Below, in pieces: positions 33,039 through 42,410 of a DNA stretch of 54,222 nt. Origin of the DNA: Enorma massiliensis phI (GTDB lineage Bacteria > Actinomycetota > Coriobacteriia > Coriobacteriales > Coriobacteriaceae); the NCBI RefSeq assembly GCF_000311845.1, contig NZ_HE978574.1, positions 885,089 to 939,310 of the forward strand, in the 5' to 3' direction. Below the pieces are notes generated by a model. The model was not told the origin of the DNA, ran no database searches, and saw nothing but the letters and a program-made list of their open reading frames with translations. Both the position numbers and the translations under genes were made by a program. Within the stretch, counting starts at the first letter, position 1. Each line of letters opens with the position of its first letter.

Positions 33039-34202
33039 ATGCAGTTTTCCCAGCGTCTTGATCGGTTTGGCGCGGAGGTTTTCAGCTCGCTCAACGCCAA
33101 GCGCTTGAAGCTTGAGGCCGAGGGCCGCACCATCTACAACCTGTCGGTCGGCACGCCGGATTTTGCTCCGTACGACCACGTGGTCCAAGCGCTGCGCGAT
33201 GCCGCTGCCGATCCTGCACAGTGGAAGTACAGCCTGGGCGACCTGCCCGAGCTCAAGCAAGCGGTCTGCGATTATTACGAGCGTCGCTTCGGCGTGGAGG
33301 GCATCACGCCCGATATGGTCGCGAGCTGCAACGGGACGCAGGAGGGCGTGGGGCATCTGGGCTTGGCACTGCTCGATCCCGGCGATACGGTGCTCGTGCC
33401 CGACCCATGCTATCCCGTATTCGAGGCCGGTGTGAAGATCGCCGACGGAGAGCTCGCATACTACCCGCTCAATGCCGAGCATGATTTCCTGCCGTACGTG
33501 GCGGGCATCGACCCCGAGGTCGCGGATCGCGCCAAGTACATGATCGTCTCTCTGCCGGCGAATCCGGTGGGTAGCGTTGGCACGCCTGAGCTCTACGAAG
33601 AAATCATTGCGTTCGCGCGTGAGCACGACCTCATCATCGTGCACGACAACGCCTATTCCGACATCGTGTTCGACGGGCCCCGCGGCGGCAGCTTCCTGAG
33701 CTATCCCGGCGCGCTCGAGGTGGGCGTGGAGTTCTTCTCGCTCTCCAAGTCGTTCAACGTCACGGGTGCCCGCATCGGCTTTCTCGTGGGCCGCGCGGAT
33801 GTGGTGGCGGCGTTCGCGAAGCTCCGCAGCCAAATCGACTTCGGCATGTTCTTTCCCATCCAGAAAGCCGCGATCGCCGCGCTCACCGGTCCGCTCGATG
33901 AGGTGGAGAACCAACGTCTTAAGTACCAGGAGCGCCGCGACGCGCTCTGCGACGGGCTCGAGGCCATCGGCTGGGAGCGCCCCAATGCGCATGGTTCGAT
34001 GTTCGTGTGGGTGAAGCTTCCCGGTGGCCGCACCGATTCCATGGCGTTCTGTGAGGAGCTCATGGAGCGGGCGGGCGTGGTGGTCACGCCGGGTGCGAGC
34101 TTTGGCCCGCACGGCGAAGGCTATGTGCGCATGGCGCTCGTGCTTCCGCCGGACGGCCTGCGTGCTGCCGTCGCCGCTATCGAGGCGGCGGGCATCCGCT
34201 GA
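33039..34202 (+). CDS. PLP-dependent class I/II aminotransferase
   Basis: A 387-residue fold-type I aminotransferase. The PLP lysine is Lys237 in FFSLSKSFNVTGARIGF; Asp203 and Tyr206 (VHDNAYSD) and the SLPANPVG turn complete the cofactor site. It resembles the aspartate/LL-diaminopimelate aminotransferase cluster. The lysine operon at 46660-50578 uses the acetylase route, which needs an N-acetyl-diaminopimelate aminotransferase, so that is one possible job; aspartate or other amino acids remain possible. The start at 33039 follows AAAGGA. Monocistronic. Confidence 0.85.
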   Translation: MQFSQRLDRFGAEVFSSLNAKRLKLEAEGRTIYNLSVGTPDFAPYDHVVQALRDAAADPAQWKYSLGDLPELKQAVCDYYERRFGVEGITPDMVASCNGTQEGVGHLGLALLDPGDTVLVPDPCYPVFEAGVKIADGELAYYPLNAEHDFLPYVAGIDPEVADRAKYMIVSLPANPVGSVGTPELYEEIIAFAREHDLIIVHDNAYSDIVFDGPRGGSFLSYPGALEVGVEFFSLSKSFNVTGARIGFLVGRADVVAAFAKLRSQIDFGMFFPIQKAAIAALTGPLDEVENQRLKYQERRDALCDGLEAIGWERPNAHGSMFVWVKLPGGRTDSMAFCEELMERAGVVVTPGASFGPHGEGYVRMALVLPPDGLRAAVAAIEAAGIR

Positions 34203-34280
34203 TGCGGGGCACCTCGGTGCGCATTGCGGTGCTTGCGGCGTGTTCGGCGCATACTGGGCATCTCGGCGTATGAAATGTTG

Positions 34281-34299
34281 CTGATTTGGTGATAATCAG
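34281..34299 (+). promoter_or_regulatory. Dyad and -10-like box before ldh
   Basis: CTGATT (34281-34286) and AATCAG (34294-34299) form a dyad with a seven-base centre, and GATAAT (34291-34296) overlaps it. This could be an operator overlapping the ldh promoter. It does not match the usual Rex site. Confidence 0.3.
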
Positions 34300-34350
34300 T
34301 AGCGATTGCATCGGGCGCCGTTGCGCCCGGCTGAGTGATAGGGGTTTCCT

Positions 34351-35301
34351 ATGATTAACGATCGCAAAGTCGCCGTCGTCGGTTGCGGGTTCGTTGGATC
34401 TTCCTCGGCGTTCGCCCTCATGCAGAGCGGGCTGTTCTCCGAGATGGTTCTCATCGATGTTGACACCAGGCGCGCCGAGGGTGAGGCGCTCGATATCGTG
34501 CACGGCGTGCCGTTCGCGAGCCCTATGAAGATTTACGCCGGAACGTACGACGATGTCGCGGACGCTGCCATTATCGTGGTCACTGCCGGCGCCGCTCAAA
34601 AGCCCGGCGAGACCCGGCTCGACCTGGTGAACAAGAACGTCGGGATCTTCAAGAGCATTATTCCGCAGATTCGCGAAAGCGGCTTCAAGGGCATCTTGCT
34701 CGTCGTCGCCAATCCGGTCGACGTTCTCACCTATGCCGCCATACGCATGTCTGGCCTGCCCGAGGGCCGCGTGATCGGCTCTGGCACGGTGCTCGATACC
34801 GCGCGGCTCAAGTACATGCTCGGCGAGCACCTCGACGTCGACCCGCGCGACGTCCACGCCTATATCATGGGCGAGCACGGCGATTCCGAGTTCGCGGCAT
34901 GGTCGAGCGCCATGGTCGCCGGCGTGCCGCTCAACACGTTTTGCGAGATGCGCGGGCATCGCGACCATAAGGCCGCCGAAGCGCGCATCGCCGAGAACGT
35001 CAAGAACAGCGCCTACGAGATTATCGAGAAGAAGCACGCCACCTACTATGGCATCGCCATGAGCGTGAAGCGCATCTGCACCGCCATCATGCGCGACGAG
35101 GACTGCGTGCTGCCTGTCTCGAGCTTGATGGTGGGAGAGTACGGGCTTAACGATATCGCCATCTCCATGCCGACTATCATCGGCAAGGACGGCGTGGTGT
35201 GCCGTGTGCCGGTGGCGCTTTCCGATGACGAGATGGCGCAGCTGCACGGCTCTGCCGATGCGCTCAAGGCCATCATCGACCAGGTTGATTTCGAGGCATA
35301 G
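34351..35301 (+). CDS. ldh: L-lactate dehydrogenase
   Basis: A 316-residue NAD-dependent L-LDH reducing pyruvate to lactate. The NAD-binding GCGFVGSS follows the first strand; GAAQKPGETRLDL has the Gln-Lys-Pro-Gly-Glu-Thr-Arg loop that marks lactate rather than malate dehydrogenase; the catalytic His176 lies in MGEHGDSE. The MSVKRICTAIMRDE region is the C-terminal helix. It stands alone behind a short dyad/promoter region and ends at a bidirectional hairpin. Confidence 0.95.
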   Translation: MINDRKVAVVGCGFVGSSSAFALMQSGLFSEMVLIDVDTRRAEGEALDIVHGVPFASPMKIYAGTYDDVADAAIIVVTAGAAQKPGETRLDLVNKNVGIFKSIIPQIRESGFKGILLVVANPVDVLTYAAIRMSGLPEGRVIGSGTVLDTARLKYMLGEHLDVDPRDVHAYIMGEHGDSEFAAWSSAMVAGVPLNTFCEMRGHRDHKAAEARIAENVKNSAYEIIEKKHATYYGIAMSVKRICTAIMRDEDCVLPVSSLMVGEYGLNDIAISMPTIIGKDGVVCRVPVALSDDEMAQLHGSADALKAIIDQVDFEA

Positions 35302-35354
35302 CTAAAGAAGGCCGTGCGTCGCCGGCTGGAAGAACATAGCGCAAGGCGAGCGAT

Positions 35355-35399
35355 TCACCGGGTGGGAGGGCGCGAGGAGCTCTTCCACCCGGTGATTTT
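35355..35399. terminator. Bidirectional terminator hairpin between ldh and the LuxR gene
   Basis: TCACCGGGTGG (35355-35365) pairs with CCACCCGGTGA (35385-35395); ATTTT follows on the plus strand. The hairpin overlaps the last codons and stop of the convergent minus-strand gene. Confidence 0.75.
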
Positions 35400-38120
35400 G
35401 TTCTGGGCCGTGGCAGCTTCTTCCCCGCCGTGTTGGCTCCTGCTTGCAATGGTTTGGAATGCTTCGAGAAACTCCTGGTAACTATGGACTCCAAGTTTTT
35501 GGTAGATATGCTTTCGATGCGTCCTGATGGTATGCGGCGAGACGACGAGCTGGCTCGCGAGGGCGCTCGCGCTGAGCCCGCGCGCGAGCCCGACGGCTAC
35601 GGTCTGCTCGGCATCGGTGAGATGCGCCTTTCGGGCAAGACGCCTGCGGAGCAGGTGCTCGGGGAGCGAGAAGAGCGAATAGCGGGTTCGAACGTCTTTC
35701 GGATAGCTCCATGCGAAGACAAGCCCAATTACCATCAGGGCACCCGTTGCGATGGATGGCGACACTGTGGCGTCGACCGATGCGGGAAGCCCGCCCGCGC
35801 AGCATGCGCCTGCTAAAACGCATGCATATGGGGGAAGCGCGGGAAGGATGCTTGGAATAGCGGTGTATCGGGCAAGGGAGAGTGCCAGTGCGCTTGATGC
35901 GGCCAGCAGCGCGGCGAAGACGACCGGAAGCGTTGCTGCGATCGGGGTGATGAGGTCTGTGGGCGAGAGCCGCGTGAGCGCAGCGGTGAGGGCGGCTCCT
36001 AGAAGCGCGAACCCAATAACCTGGAGCGGGCGCATACGGTAGATTTCTCTGTGCGCGTCGTTCGAGCGATGCTTACCGGCCGGGATGCCCAAGATGAAGC
36101 AGGCGGTGCCGAGCGTCAATAACGCGTGGGCTCCTATGATCAGCGTTGCTCCCGTGCTTGGAAACGCGTGAGAAAGCGTAAACAGCCCGCCCGCGGTGAC
36201 GCTTGCCAAAAGTAGCCTGAACGGCAGTCTGCGGGACGCGATGAGGTTGATAGAAAACATGCACTGGGCTGCAATTGGAATGATCGCGTAGGCGGCAAGC
36301 TCGCTGAAGAGGGCGGTTGCCCATGCGGGGCGAGGGACTGCAGGCGGGAACGCGAGCATCGCCGTGGCGACAAGGGATAGAAGGCTGACGAGGCAGGCAA
36401 TGGAAGGTGTGGGCTCCGAGATGCCATCATGGGTGCGGTGAAGGATGAGCGCGACGAGCGCCGCTCCCATCAAAAGGGGAATGGTGCTGCCTACGGCGAT
36501 GTTGCTGGCCTGCACTAACACGTGAAGCCTTAGCGAGAATGCGCTACCAACCGAGAACAGCAGGCAGCCCATCCAGAGCGAGGTGCCAATCCACGAGCGC
36601 GCCGTACCGGTCGCGATGGCGGCGCATCGCCGCATGAGCCATATCGAGATTGCCCCACCGCGTTGGGTGGAGGACACGTCGAACCGACGCATGGCATCGA
36701 GTGCATCGCGCTTGTTGGTGACCCCAAGCTTGCGGTAGCAACGCTCAGCATAGGTTGATGCCGTCGATCGACGGATCCCGAGTTCATGCGCCACCTCGCT
36801 GAAGGAGTTCCCCTTATAGAGGGCGTAGATAATCTGCTGCTCGCGACCGGCGATGCCGTAGCGATCGAAAAACGGGGAAAACCGTTCTGGAGGATTGACG
36901 AGCTTGTTGGATGGCGGGTGCGCAAGGGTTGCGGCTCCGATTGCCAATACGAGCACAATGGCAAGATAGTGCACCCCTGCGGTCGCCAGCGCTCCCTCGT
37001 CATAGATGGATGCAGCGTTGAACGAGGCGGCTCTGGCCATCAGCACGCAGAGGGCGGGGAATAGGGCGATAGGCTCTTCACAAGATGCTGCCCGAAGTCC
37101 CGCTCGAGGCGTGGGGCATGCAAAGGCTACGGATAGCATTGCAGGGAGTATCGCGGTGAGGGAGAAGGCGGTCGGTAGCGCGACGGGAGGGGTAGCTATA
37201 ACGGCGCCGGTTCCGATGGCGCCGCCGATTGCCGGAAGGAGCAGGGATCGCGCTTCGATCCGGTGTTGTCCAAGCGCGACGCTTCCTGTCAATCCGCAGG
37301 CGACGAGCACGAACATGATGCTGAGCCTGAGCCAGGTGCCCGCGTCGAGGGGCAGCCACACCGGCCAGCTCTCGAGGGCGGTGAGGCTGCCGTCGCTCGC
37401 GCACAGGCAGAAGGCGAGCGTTAGCGCCCCGATTAGGATGGCGTCGATGCGAAGTCGGGGAGGATGCGCCCACGGAGCGGCGTCGTCGATGCGCGGGACG
37501 CCTGTATCTTCGAATTCGCATCGATTGCCCCTGCGTTTTGAGCAGCTTATGGCAAGCACGCTGAAGCCAACGAGCATCACGACCGCGCTTGCGATGGCGG
37601 GGTGGAGCAAGGCAAGCAAGACGATTCCCGCGGCGAGCATGCTGGCTCCGGAAAGCATGCGGGCGGAACATCTGAACGCAGAGCGATAGAGGATGAGCGC
37701 GACAAGGGGGAGCGCGGTGAACCAGCAGGCGGAGGCGACGGGTTCAAACACGGCGTTCGCTTCACCTCGGCTCACCGTGTACACGAGGAGCAGGATTCCC
37801 GCCCCGGCAATCGTTCCCGCAGCGCTTGCGGGACGTGTTGCGCACGCCCTCATGGCGCGTCGCACGCGGGGGGAGCAGAGGTAGGCAACAGATACCACGA
37901 CCGTGATGAGGCTCATGCTCGGCAGGTTCGAGAGCGCCTGCGGATAGGGGAGCCTGCCGAGTGGAAACCGGCTATCCCAAAGGGCGGGCAGCGCTTCGCC
38001 GAGGGGTAGGCCTATGAGATTGAGGGTAAGGAGTGCAAGCGGAGCGGCTATGAGGGCTGTTTGCGCTCCCATTGCCAAGGCGCGCGACCGCCATGCGGGG
38101 CTGGGCAGGATAGGTGGCAT
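35355..38120 (-). CDS. Tandem membrane-embedded LuxR-type regulator (two membrane domain + HTH units)
   Basis: A 921-residue protein built as membrane domain, LuxR-type HTH, membrane domain, LuxR-type HTH. Residues about 20-400 contain roughly ten hydrophobic helices; the first HTH spans about 420-480 (GREQQIIYALYKG, RSTASTYAERCYRKLGV). Residues about 510-805 are again hydrophobic; the second HTH spans about 833-892 (LTDAEQTVAVGLARG, SPHTIRTHRKHIYQKLGV). Single-unit membrane LuxR regulators of 450-500 residues are common in Coriobacteriia; a head-to-tail double unit is not usual. The ATG at 38120 shares a base with the stop of the ABC ATPase gene (TGATG), so the regulator is translationally coupled to the exporter. 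It probably senses something in the membrane and controls this exporter, by inference. Confidence 0.85.
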   Translation of the reverse strand: MPPILPSPAWRSRALAMGAQTALIAAPLALLTLNLIGLPLGEALPALWDSRFPLGRLPYPQALSNLPSMSLITVVVSVAYLCSPRVRRAMRACATRPASAAGTIAGAGILLLVYTVSRGEANAVFEPVASACWFTALPLVALILYRSAFRCSARMLSGASMLAAGIVLLALLHPAIASAVVMLVGFSVLAISCSKRRGNRCEFEDTGVPRIDDAAPWAHPPRLRIDAILIGALTLAFCLCASDGSLTALESWPVWLPLDAGTWLRLSIMFVLVACGLTGSVALGQHRIEARSLLLPAIGGAIGTGAVIATPPVALPTAFSLTAILPAMLSVAFACPTPRAGLRAASCEEPIALFPALCVLMARAASFNAASIYDEGALATAGVHYLAIVLVLAIGAATLAHPPSNKLVNPPERFSPFFDRYGIAGREQQIIYALYKGNSFSEVAHELGIRRSTASTYAERCYRKLGVTNKRDALDAMRRFDVSSTQRGGAISIWLMRRCAAIATGTARSWIGTSLWMGCLLFSVGSAFSLRLHVLVQASNIAVGSTIPLLMGAALVALILHRTHDGISEPTPSIACLVSLLSLVATAMLAFPPAVPRPAWATALFSELAAYAIIPIAAQCMFSINLIASRRLPFRLLLASVTAGGLFTLSHAFPSTGATLIIGAHALLTLGTACFILGIPAGKHRSNDAHREIYRMRPLQVIGFALLGAALTAALTRLSPTDLITPIAATLPVVFAALLAASSALALSLARYTAIPSILPALPPYACVLAGACCAGGLPASVDATVSPSIATGALMVIGLVFAWSYPKDVRTRYSLFSLPEHLLRRRLARKAHLTDAEQTVAVGLARGLSASALASQLVVSPHTIRTHRKHIYQKLGVHSYQEFLEAFQTIASRSQHGGEEAATAQNKITGWKSSSRPPTR

Positions 38121-38863
38121 CAAGCTCGACGCCCCAACCGCTCAAGATACTCCATTTCGAGCCCCTTCTGCTCTATCGCCTCATGCGGAATGCTCTGCAC
38201 CCCGCGCTGCTCGATCCAGAAAACGCGTGTGCACAGGCGCTCTACCTCGTGAAGCAGATGGCTTGAAAAGACGATGGTCGCGCCCTTCCGCGCGCGGGCG
38301 AGCAGCTCCTCCCTCATCATATGTACCCCTTCCGGGTCCAGCCCGTTCATGGGCTCGTCGAGGAGCAAGAGCGGGGGATCTCCCAAAAGCGCTTGGGCAA
38401 AGCCTAGGCGTTTTCTCATACCTTGGGAATATGCTCTCACCGGGGTAGCGTCGCTTGGATCGAGGCCTACATGGCGCATGAGGGCGTTGAGGTCGTTCAC
38501 TGTGTTCTGCGAATACCGAGCTAGGAAGGAAAGGTTGTACCTTCCGGTTCCGGTGTCGATGAACGGGGGATTTTCGAACATGATGCCGCTCTCGGGAACA
38601 TGGCCGCTTCCAAGGTCGGTGCCGCAGACCGTTCCCGTGCCCGCGCTCGGCGCGATAAGCCCCGCGAGCGTTCTGATGAGCGTAGATTTCCCCTGCCCGT
38701 TCGGGCCGATAAGGCCCACGATCTCTCCGGTTTTGATTTCAAACGAGATGTTTTCGAGGACGCGTTTTGATCGAAACGTGACGGACAGGGCGTTCAGCTT
38801 GATTGACGTTGCCCGGGAACCGTGGCGTGGGGCCGTGGAGGATGATTCGAGCGTGGTCATCAT
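38120..38863 (-). CDS. ABC transporter ATP-binding protein
   Basis: A 247-residue ATPase of the ABC-2 exporter type: Walker A GLIGPNGQGKST (residues 50-61), signature YSQGMRKRLGFAQAL (QGM in place of SGG), Walker B LLLLDEPMNGLDPEG and the switch histidine in FSSHLLHE. Two consecutive ATGs (38863, 38860) overlap the stop of the upstream permease gene; AAAGGGG favours the first. It energises the two membrane proteins encoded just before it. The substrate is unknown; such cassettes export peptides, antimicrobials or lipids. Confidence 0.93.
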   Translation of the reverse strand: MMTTLESSSTAPRHGSRATSIKLNALSVTFRSKRVLENISFEIKTGEIVGLIGPNGQGKSTLIRTLAGLIAPSAGTGTVCGTDLGSGHVPESGIMFENPPFIDTGTGRYNLSFLARYSQNTVNDLNALMRHVGLDPSDATPVRAYSQGMRKRLGFAQALLGDPPLLLLDEPMNGLDPEGVHMMREELLARARKGATIVFSSHLLHEVERLCTRVFWIEQRGVQSIPHEAIEQKGLEMEYLERLGRRA

Positions 38864-39915
38864 GGGCGGGTTCCCCTTTCGGTCGTGGCGGCATGTTCCT
38901 GAACCTTGCGCGTTCTTCGTAGCGCGTACCGTTTGGCGATGCATGCAATAGAGATGATGAGGAGCGTAACGACCACTCCGATGAGCGTGGCAAAGCTGTT
39001 AACGCTGTATCCACGGAGAAGGCTCTCCACCTGCTGCGGGGCCATTTCATCGAGCGGGAGCTCGTTCGCTGCCCGTGCGAGCAGCGCCGGACCGCCGACG
39101 CCCGTTTGGAACAGGCCGGCTCCCCAGGCGTACGTTCCCAGGCAGAGCGCGTCGACCACGACGCCTCGAACCGGTACGCCCGCACGTTCCGCCGCCCCCG
39201 CCGGATCGAGGAGGAATGTGAGGTCGGCAAAGAGTTGGGGAAGTTGAAGCACGATGAATTGCCCGAGGAACCCGACGAGTACGGGTAGCGCGGGGAATGC
39301 CGAGCGGATGGTGATTCCCGTATAGAACAGGACAACGCTCGCGCAGATGATGCTTTCGACGAACCAGATAAACAAAATGAAGTACGTGTAATTCCAGGTT
39401 TCGGGGACAAGGGAATACGTTGGGAGGCCCGGCAACAGATACTCGTCCGTAATGCCAGAATAGGCAAGCCATTCGGGTACGCGGGAAGTGGGAAGTGGGG
39501 TTGCGTAGAGCGCCTGGTCGACGATTGCCAAGGTTATGGCAAGTATGGCGACGAAGGTTGCGCATCGCAGCGCGACGGCGATGGCCTTTGACAGCCAAAG
39601 CGTTTTCCGATCGGCGACTTTGGTGAGAAGCAGCTGGTCGAAGCCCGTGGCGGCGTCACTTGAAAAGACGCTCATGCACAACACGAGGCTCGTAATGGGG
39701 ATGAGGACAATGGCGCACCAGGTATCGTTAATGGCGATGTAGAACAAATCGATGGCCGTCGTTCCGTCGAGCGCGCCACCCAAGTCGTATTGGATGGTGT
39801 CGAGACATAGGTACGACCTGCCGATAATGGCTGCCAGCAGCAACGTGCAGGCGATGACCGTTCTGCTGGAGAGGGGGCGTTCGAACTCGAGTCGTGCCAG
39901 GTGCAAGATGTTCAC
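38860..39915 (-). CDS. ABC-2 type exporter permease
   Basis: A 351-residue membrane protein with about six helices: one near the N-terminus (VIACTLLLAAIIG), then CAIVLIPITSLVLCMSVF, ATFVAILAITLAIV, YFILFIWFVESIICASVV, ALPVLVGFLGQFIVL and a final FATLIGVVVTLLIISIACIA. The large loop before the last helix and the early SSDAATGFDQLLLTK segment are typical of ABC-2 permeases. The GTG start at 39915 overlaps the preceding stop (GTGA) and has an AAAGGAGG site; the longer upstream frame is rejected. Confidence 0.85.
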   Translation of the reverse strand: MNILHLARLEFERPLSSRTVIACTLLLAAIIGRSYLCLDTIQYDLGGALDGTTAIDLFYIAINDTWCAIVLIPITSLVLCMSVFSSDAATGFDQLLLTKVADRKTLWLSKAIAVALRCATFVAILAITLAIVDQALYATPLPTSRVPEWLAYSGITDEYLLPGLPTYSLVPETWNYTYFILFIWFVESIICASVVLFYTGITIRSAFPALPVLVGFLGQFIVLQLPQLFADLTFLLDPAGAAERAGVPVRGVVVDALCLGTYAWGAGLFQTGVGGPALLARAANELPLDEMAPQQVESLLRGYSVNSFATLIGVVVTLLIISIACIAKRYALRRTRKVQEHAATTERGTRP

Positions 39916-40751
39916 CAACGGCCTCCTTTCGTGCAGGCGCGTGGGGCACAGAGGCATGCAACAGCCAACGCGCCGCCCGCCGTCAGGCATGCCAGCGAGA
40001 ACGCCGCGGCATGCGAGAGCGTGGCGGAAAGTTCGTTGTAAGAGTCGGGTTCGAGTAGCCCGATGATCGACATTGCGGACTCTTGCAACGAAGCCGGGGC
40101 GAACGTGAGTGCAAGGGGTGCGACGACGTCGCGCGCGAGGACCATCGCAAGGAGCACAACGATAGGCGCGGCTCCGTTCGCCGAGATGATTCTGATGCCG
40201 GCTACAACGAGGGCAAGGCCAAGTGCCTCGATGAGGGTTTCGGCGCAGAGGACGAGGGAGATGAGCGCGGCATGGGGCAGGGGCGAGAGGTCCGCGCCCG
40301 CCTGCGCGAGCGTGTCAAGATAAGAAGGGTCGTAGCTTCCCGTGCAGCAGATGTGCATCGCGATGGCGACGATTCCTGTGGTTGCCAGCCAGAATAGCAG
40401 TGAATGCAAGACTGCTTCGCGCAAAAGGTCGCGTACCACGCGATGCGGGCTGCATCCATGGCAGGTCATGACCGGGAGGAATGCGAGGGGCAGGCGCTCT
40501 GCCATGCGCAGGCAGAGCGAGATCGGTATGCCGAGCACTAGGACATACGAGTTCGTTAGTGCGTAGGGCATGGCGAGTAGGGGAGGGAGGTCGCGAAGCC
40601 AGAACTCTCGGTCGCTTAGCACCGAATAGCCGAGCATGGTTGAGAAGGCGGATGGAAGGTCAAACAATATGACAACGGCGACTGCAGCGGTCAGCACAGC
40701 AGGATGGGGCAGAGCTATCCCGAGCCCTGCAGAACTCAACCTTGTTCTCAT
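39912..40751 (-). CDS. Membrane component of the same ABC exporter
   Basis: A 279-residue hydrophobic protein with about six helices and no recognised enzymatic motif. It is the first gene of the unit permease, permease, ATPase, LuxR, all joined by one- to four-base overlaps. Small size and paired placement suggest the second half of a heterodimeric channel. Start ATG follows AAGAAGG. The high share of Ala, Leu and Ser is like that of the LuxR protein's membrane domains. Confidence 0.75.
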   Translation of the reverse strand: MRTRLSSAGLGIALPHPAVLTAAVAVVILFDLPSAFSTMLGYSVLSDREFWLRDLPPLLAMPYALTNSYVLVLGIPISLCLRMAERLPLAFLPVMTCHGCSPHRVVRDLLREAVLHSLLFWLATTGIVAIAMHICCTGSYDPSYLDTLAQAGADLSPLPHAALISLVLCAETLIEALGLALVVAGIRIISANGAAPIVVLLAMVLARDVVAPLALTFAPASLQESAMSIIGLLEPDSYNELSATLSHAAAFSLACLTAGGALAVACLCAPRACTKGGRW

Positions 40752-41056
40752 GCTACCTTCTTTCTTAAGCTAGGTGGCTACCTTGATGTCGCCCATGCGG
40801 TCAGGCGCAAGCTTTAGGGGAAATGGTTGCCGATGTAAGTGCGTATGTCATGTCGTACACCTGTGGTAACCTGCAAAAACCGGTAAGTTAATGAATTTGC
40901 CCTATGGCTCATGCAAGCTTTTGGTGCTGGGGGATAACCGGCTTGGTTTGTACGTGGTAGTGTGGAACATCTTGCTCGTAGTGCTGGCTTTAGCGGAGGA
41001 GCCCACAGACGAGTTGGATTCACGTTCGATTTGCCTTAAGCATTAATGGAGGGCAC
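40752..41056. promoter_or_regulatory. Divergent control region, ABC/LuxR operon and Mbeg1-like gene
   Basis: This 305-base gap separates divergent genes and must hold promoters for both. It is less GC-rich than the genes around it. I see no clear dyad long enough to name as a LuxR site, no small gene and no RNA structure that I can support. Confidence 0.5.
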
Positions 41057-42325
41057 ATGGACAAAGAGAGCAAGGAACGACCTGCGTTTGCGAAGCGGCA
41101 GGCAGGTGGCACGTTCGTTACTTATGCGCAGACGAACTTCGACTCGCTCGACGAGCGACCCTTCGGCGCCGTCGATAGCCTCGTCCTCTCATGGCTCTCC
41201 TACTATCGCCTGCCCGGGCGACTGTTGCGCGAGGTGCCTGGCATCGCATCCTGGAAGGGGGCTCCTGTTGGGGAGCTTTTGAGGGCGGAGTATTTCGAGG
41301 AGATGCTCGGCGGTAGCTGGGATCCAGACGGCGGGCGCGACTTGCTCTTCGCCGTTTGCGCCAACCCTCGCTTCCGTGGGATGCGCATCGCCGGGTATCG
41401 CACGGCGTTTGACGACGCGACCGAGGAACAGTTCGCCGCAGCGACGTTTTTGCTCCCAGATGGCTCCTCCTACATCGCCTTTCGCGGAACGGACTCTACC
41501 CTCGTGGGCTGGAAGGAAGATTTCAACATGGCCTTCCAGAGCCCCGTGCCCTCGCAGGTGTCTGCCCAGGAGTACTTGGAGGAGGCCGCTGCGGCGCTCG
41601 ACGGCCCGCTCTACGTGGGAGGCCATTCCAAAGGGGGCAACCTTGCGGTGTACGCCGCCATCATGTGCCCGCATGCCCAGCAGGACCGCATCGTGCGCGC
41701 TTTCTCGCATGACGGTCCCGGCTTCAATGAGAACTTCTTGCGTGGCAAGGGGTTTGCCCGCATGCGCGACCGCATCGACAAGACGCTGCCCCGGTCTTCG
41801 GTTTTCGGCATGATCTTCGAGGACCAGGAGGACTATTCCATCGTGGACAGCACGAGCTTCGCGCTCATGCAGCACAATCCGTTCTCGTGGGTGGTCGACG
41901 GCACGGAGTTTCGCTGCGTGGAGCGCATCTCGGCGGGCGCGCGCTATGTGGATTCCACGCTCGCGAACTGGGTTGCCCAGGTGACCCCCGAGGAGCGTGA
42001 GCGTTTCATTGACGCGCTCTTCCAGGTGATCAACGCGACCGATGCGACGCGCTTTGCCGACATTCGCGATTCTTGGCAGGAGAGCGTGCCCAAGATGCTT
42101 GCTGCGGCAGGGGAGGTGGACCCCGAGACGCGCTCGCTTATAACCCGCACGCTGGGCATTCTTGCTCGGACTGCAACGGTGGGCAAGGTGTCCGACGCGG
42201 CGCAGCGGGCGAAGACCGCGGCTGCTAAGGCTGCGGGTGCGGCGTCGAGCGCCATGGCGAAGCTTCCCGCGCCGCCGCTTCCCCGTTTGCGCATGCCGCA
42301 CGAGGATGAAACGGCGGAATCGTAG
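41057..42325 (+). CDS. Mbeg1-like (DUF2974) alpha/beta hydrolase
   Basis: A 422-residue serine hydrolase-like protein. The strand-turn-helix nucleophile motif YVGGHSKGGNLAVY places the serine at 191; SYIAFRGTDSTLVGWKEDF is the preceding lipase-like oxyanion region, and HDGPGFNENF follows, as in the DUF2974/Mbeg1 family of lipase-class-3-like proteins. The C-terminal 60 residues are Ala-rich and basic. No signal peptide, so it acts inside the cell or at the inner membrane face. Substrate unknown. The start has a GGAGGG site. Confidence 0.88.
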   Translation: MDKESKERPAFAKRQAGGTFVTYAQTNFDSLDERPFGAVDSLVLSWLSYYRLPGRLLREVPGIASWKGAPVGELLRAEYFEEMLGGSWDPDGGRDLLFAVCANPRFRGMRIAGYRTAFDDATEEQFAAATFLLPDGSSYIAFRGTDSTLVGWKEDFNMAFQSPVPSQVSAQEYLEEAAAALDGPLYVGGHSKGGNLAVYAAIMCPHAQQDRIVRAFSHDGPGFNENFLRGKGFARMRDRIDKTLPRSSVFGMIFEDQEDYSIVDSTSFALMQHNPFSWVVDGTEFRCVERISAGARYVDSTLANWVAQVTPEERERFIDALFQVINATDATRFADIRDSWQESVPKMLAAAGEVDPETRSLITRTLGILARTATVGKVSDAAQRAKTAAAKAAGAASSAMAKLPAPPLPRLRMPHEDETAES

Positions 42326-42330
42326 CAGTT

Positions 42331-42403
42331 TGAATCGTGGACACCGGGTGTCTGCGTTTCATCGGCCGATATGAATCGTAGTCACCCGGTGCCTGCGTTT
42401 CAT
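42331..42403. repeat. Two decayed copies of repeat family C
   Basis: Copies at 42331-42362 and 42372-42403 each begin TGAATCGT and end TTTCAT around a CACCGGGTG/CACCCGGTG centre. The perfect version is at 3625-3665. They lie between two convergent genes, six bases after the hydrolase stop. Confidence 0.85.
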
Positions 42404-42410
42404 CCGCGGG

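Noticed and set aside
34203-34350. Search for a Rex site before ldh
   Set aside because: Only a CTGATT/AATCAG dyad was found; the TTGTGA-N6-TCACAA Rex pattern is absent.
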